Made by a program: the position numbers and the translations under genes
Assembly: GCA_023101725.1 (NCBI GenBank)
Contig: JALJCO010001284.1
Location: 3,451,110 to 3,515,109, forward strand
Length of the DNA: 64,000 nucleotides
Origin: Atherinomorus stipes
Lineage: Eukaryota > Chordata > Actinopteri > Atheriniformes > Atherinidae
Direction: 5' to 3'
Shown: in pieces, positions 60,608 to 64,000 of the stretch
How the letters are laid out: the number at the start of each line of letters is the position of its first letter
Numbering within the stretch: position 1 is the stretch's first letter
The notes under the pieces: generated by a model
Databases searched by the model: none
The model's input: only the letters and a program-made list of their open reading frames with translations
What the model was told of the DNA's origin: nothing

Positions 60608-60975
60608 ATTTTAACAACATGTTATCAATTATATTCATGTCCACAATGTGATGCTCATGAGGAGACTTTGTTCCTGAACCTTCTGAACCTGAAGCATCGT
60701 GCACATGCACGTCACACTGGCCAATTCAACAATTCCTTAAGTGACAATGACACAAAGTCCTTAAAAAATTTCCAGGATCCAAACGGTGTTTCAATAATCA
60801 GAAAAATTAAATGGGTTCTTCCTTGTGCCATTATCAACATTCCCTAAAATTTCATTCAAATCTCTTCAGTACTTTTTCAGTTATTTTGTTATTATAGGGA
60901 CAGACAAACACACGCCATCACATTACCTTCCTGATGAAGGTAATAACAGTCAACCTTTTCAAAAAGCTGTCGACT

Positions 60976-61320
60976 TTCTACTCAAAAGTTTTGGATCACT
61001 TTCCTATTGATAGTTTTCAGTCACGTGACCTGCCAGGAGCCCTGGTGGACAAAAGACGACGGGGCGCAGCGGAGTCTGAGCAGACAGACTACAGAATAGT
61101 TGTTTAAATCACCTGTCAGTTGCCGAGAAGGAAAGATACAGAAATAAGTTGGAAGTGTTGGACACTTGTGACCCATATAGAAGCGACCGCTGTATAGGAG
61201 CCGTTAAACATCGCCACGTTCCTGCTGAGCCTGCATTCAGTTATATCTACATCTGTCTGGTTGAGAAGCCGTCACTGTAGGCTACACCACTGCCAGAGTG
61301 GAGGTATATAAGAGGACAGA
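60976..61320 (+). mobile_element. Transposon remnant with partial ORF
   Basis: 60976-61030 (ACTCAAAAGTTTTGGATCAC, TTGATAGTTTTCAGTCACGTGA) is similar to the reverse complement of 62825-62895. From 61113 to 61280 the plus strand stays open for 55 codons without a Met: LSVAEKERYRNKLEVL, then DTCDPYRSD. This KERY..KL...DPY pattern resembles the N-terminal segment of multi-copy, transposon-linked proteins of fish. It is only a fragment. Confidence 0.35.
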
Positions 61321-61325
61321 TAGGG

Positions 61326-61712
61326 TAATCGAATTTTGATTGCGATTTCAATTTTGCCTTCTCACGATCTTAAAAAGCTGTAATCGTAGAAAAACGATTA
61401 ATCCTGAAGTGAACAGACAAGTGGAGTTATAGGAAGCAAACTGCAGGGAGTATAGAACAGGAATGCATGTAGACTGGGTATTCATTTTTTATTGCTATTA
61501 TTATTTTCATATATTATTCTTATTTTACTTTTTTTACTTGTTTATAACTTATTTCTGGTTGTTTTTCTTTTTTAAGTTATATTTGAGGTTGAGTTTTGGT
61601 GGTTCAATAAACATTTTTTTAAATCAGCGAATAATTGTGTATATTAATCGTGATTTCAATATCAGTCAAAATAATCGTGATTATTATTTTTTTCCATAAT
61701 CGTCCAGCCCTA
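61326..61712. mobile_element. hAT MITE, relative of 5785-6180, left end eroded
   Basis: AATTTTGCCTTCTCAC, AAAAACGATTAATCCTGA, GGGAGTATAGAACAGGAATG and the right end CGTCCAGCCCTA align along the whole 5785-6180 element. The left terminal TAGGGCTGG is lost. It has no detectable target duplication. Confidence 0.8.
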
Positions 61713-61714
61713 CC

Positions 61715-62525
61715 GACAGTTCTCACTAAAAATGACTATTCAAACAGAAATAACAGAAATAGAATAATTTTCTCTCATTTTAACTTAATACAACCTCAGA
61801 TTTAGAAAGGATGCAGTGCTATGAAGATGTAAATAAAAAGCATATTAAACCAGTATGCAGGAAAAACAAAGAATATCATTCTAAATATCAGTGTTACATC
61901 TTGTGTTTGTGTTATTCAGCTGAATATGAGTGAAACGGGATTCCCACATCTTTCCTTTAGGAGTTTATTTGTGTTACCGCATCCCTCCATTTTAGCTATA
62001 GCTAATGTCAACACACTGAATGACGGCGGGCGGCTGGTCACCTTGATATTTGTCACCTTTGCTCTAGCTTTTAACTAGTCGAGATGGTCATTCATACTTT
62101 GTACTTTTTATTCTCTTAACTATTTATTTGGTCTTGTGTTTTATATCTTCTAATTTGGCCATTTTATTCATTGTTATCATTCTATATGTTCTAAGTACAC
62201 TAGTGTTTGTGCGTCCCTGTGTGTATTTTTTTGTTTGTTTGTTTTTACACATATGACCACACAGTTGGTGTGAATGTGTTAGTATGCTTCGTGTTAATGT
62301 GCTGTCATTAGTGTCTGTGTTCTTTCATCTGTCTATTTGGATATCTTTTAAATCTCTGTGAAGCACTTTGTGCGACCACGGTCGTTGTAAGTGCGCTATA
62401 CAAATAAACTGAATTTGAACTTGAACTTGATATGACAACAAATCACGGCAACACTTAAACATTAGGTTTATTTATGGTTAAAACTATGTTAACTATATAC
62501 GGATGACTGTTGGTGTGAGCATTAC
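61715..62525. other. No gene recognised; common repeat tail
   Basis: 62340-62425 (GAAGCACTTTGTGCGACCAC, GTGCGCTATACAAATAAACT) is the tail of a frequent teleost repeat followed by GAACTT units. The rest is AT-rich. Confidence 0.5.
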
Positions 62526-62529
62526 TAAC

Positions 62530-62590
62530 CGTTGATGAAGTGTTTGCTGCTAGAACGTGTGGGTTCGGGGCTGGTGGAGGGGGCTGCCAT
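62530..62590 (-). CDS. Candidate first coding exon, unidentified gene
   Basis: The minus strand has ATG in a good Kozak context (AAACCATGG) followed by 20 codons beginning MAAPSTSPEPTRSSSKHF, then one base and GTTAGTAAT, a plausible splice donor. Without splicing the frame stops at once (TAG). The peptide is Ser/Pro/Thr-rich and I do not recognise it. Spliced to the IQSEC acceptor at 52079, the frame would run past the IQSEC Met in another frame and stop. It therefore cannot be an in-frame upstream IQSEC exon at that acceptor; it could be another gene's first exon or an upstream ORF in a leader exon. The upstream 200 bases are more GC- and CpG-rich than most unique sequence here. Confidence 0.3.
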
Positions 62591-62835
62591 GGTTTACTGT
62601 ACCCGGGGATTGAGGTGCGTTTGGCAGAACTGATCCTCAGATTTCTCTTCTCAGGGTGTCTTTAAAGGACGAAAACACAACCCCAGCTTTTTTTCTCCGG
62701 CGGTGTGTGCACCCAATCGCAAATCAATCGTCTGGTATTTTCCAGCAGCGTATCTGTTTCTCTGGCTTGTTCTAAGCCTGCAGGTGGCGAGCTAGAGTGT
62801 TTTTTGCCCGCCAGGGGGGGTGTTCCCTACAGACC
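62591..62835 (-). promoter_or_regulatory. Candidate promoter / 5' UTR upstream of 62590
   Basis: This is a locally GC- and CpG-enriched stretch without an obvious repeat. On the minus strand it reads from a C-rich block near 62820 through CCGCCGGAG and ACACCCTGAG to the Kozak ATG at 62590. No TATA box is seen. The assignment rests only on composition and on its position before the candidate exon. Confidence 0.25.
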
Positions 62836-64000
62836 GTGATGTCACAAAATAACTATCAATTGAGGACGTGACCCCAAACTTTTTAGAAGTAGTGTATTGA
62901 AGATGGTTACTGATCTGATTAATAATGAGCCTGTAGGCTACTTGTAACAGTGTGGTTGATGGTGGCAAATGAGAATACGACTACTCACTCTACCAGTTGG
63001 CTAATTTTGGCCTCTAAAACTTCAATTCAATATGCTTACTTTTCCCCAACAGCCCATTAAAAGGCAGAGAGAGCACAGAGACCAACAAAATATAAAGCAT
63101 CATCAGTGCAAGCTCTGTAGTCGCTAATGTCCATTAGCATTGGAAATGCTAGCTTCTCTCTACTGTGCGTAGACTGGTGACCAACTGGATTACTTTAGAT
63201 ACTCCCTCGGCTGGTTGTAAGTTTGGACAGGTTAGGCATCTGCAGGCTGGCAACAATTATACTGAAGTTGACAGTCAACTGAACTGTTTACCGCTTTGGT
63301 TACTAGCATTGCAAAAGCTAATTCACTAAGCTGCTGCAATAGCGCATCTTTTCTACTTCATGGCAAATTGTGTAGTATGCTGCCGCATCCTACTGTTGAC
63401 TTGGTTTTTACTGCAGTCCAGGGGCTCCTACTGATAAACACAACATCAACTGCTACAAATTTTCTCTGGCAAAATACATAAAGGCCATCAACAGAACCTC
63501 CTGGTAAAAATCAACAAAAATAAGACTTGACTTTTTCCTTCAGTGCAGTTCTTGTTTAGACTAATAGCCCGAAGCAGAAAAGCTCAGAGCCAGTACCTCA
63601 TCTTCTATTAATCTAAGGCTACTCTACAGTTTTATCCAAGACATCAACCAAGAAGATGTCCAGGTTAATAGTTTGAATACATTTTAATGCCAAATTCCAT
63701 GACAGCTTTCCCTTTAGTATAGCAAAGGTTGTCTTAAAGTTTGGTTTCATGTTTCTTAAATCCTTCAACTTCACTTCATGTCTCTTTCTTGACTGATTAA
63801 GAGGAATTTGTATGTTCATTGTAAATTCAAACATGATTGATGTGTTTGCTGTCAGCATCTCATATTGCAGCAATCTATGCTTCAAAGTCCAAACAACAAA
63901 GAACATCATATGTGCAACATGGAGACTGCAAGAAGTAATTTGATGCCCCAGAAATGAGAACAAGTTGCAATATTAATACTGTGTTCACATCTTGTTACTG
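62836..64000. other. No gene recognised
   Basis: The longest open frame is 114 codons on the minus strand (63619-63963), with no recognised domain and AT-driven composition. No repeat termini are clear apart from a 62825-62895 segment related to 60976-61030. Confidence 0.4.

Noticed and set aside
63619..63963. 114-codon minus-strand frame
   Set aside because: AT-driven composition, no domain, no splice or Kozak support.
1..64000. Bacterial-type features, CRISPR arrays, tRNA and rRNA genes
   Set aside because: No operon structure, no regularly spaced direct repeats and no tRNA-like A/B boxes with cloverleaf potential were found. The window is vertebrate nuclear DNA.

Overview
This is vertebrate nuclear DNA, almost certainly from a teleost fish. 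It is AT-rich, intron- or intergene-like sequence packed with DNA-transposon fragments and with interspersed repeats typical of ray-finned fish genomes. There are no bacterial operons, rRNA genes, tRNA genes or CRISPR arrays. Nearly all long open stretches are chance frames or lie inside repeats.

One protein-coding exon is secure. Positions 51303-52018 on the minus strand encode the N-terminus of an IQSEC/BRAG-family Arf guanine-nucleotide exchange factor (IQSEC1/IQSEC2 type). It starts with the conserved N-terminal coiled coil, continues into Pro-rich and His-rich low-complexity sequence, and ends at a strong splice donor. No IQ, SEC7 or PH exon is visible at lower coordinates, so positions 1-51302 are best read as a very long first coding intron. 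A second, weaker candidate is a 20-codon first coding exon on the same strand at 62530-62590, with a good Kozak context and a donor site. It cannot be spliced in frame to the IQSEC exon, so it is either another gene's first exon or an upstream ORF.

Layout: 1-4.2 kb holds TTAA-flanked MITEs and a 1.1-kb foldback element with a partial second copy at the window edge. 5.4-7.0 kb is a hAT MITE with a second hAT MITE nested in it. 7-27 kb is mostly featureless, with Tc1-like transposase remnants, a CR1/L2-type LINE 3' end, diverged tandem repeats and microsatellites. 27.7-30.2 kb holds a TTAA MITE, a MITE end and a Harbinger-type element. 32.8-38.6 kb holds a hAT MITE, a TTAA MITE, a foldback element and the second copy of the 5.4-kb hAT MITE in inverted orientation. 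46.7-49.1 kb is a 2.4-kb hAT-type element carrying a nested 0.88-kb foldback element. 51.3-52.1 kb is the IQSEC exon. 54.6-61.7 kb is a second dense MITE cluster, including a hAT element nested in another. 62.5-62.8 kb is the candidate upstream exon and promoter.

The mobile elements are the best-supported part of the annotation after the exon. Seven elements have matching 8-bp target-site duplications (five perfect, two with 7 of 8), three elements have TTAA at both ends, and one has a TAA duplication. Several of these elements carry the palindromic CRE TGACGTCA, which occurs at least seven times in the window.
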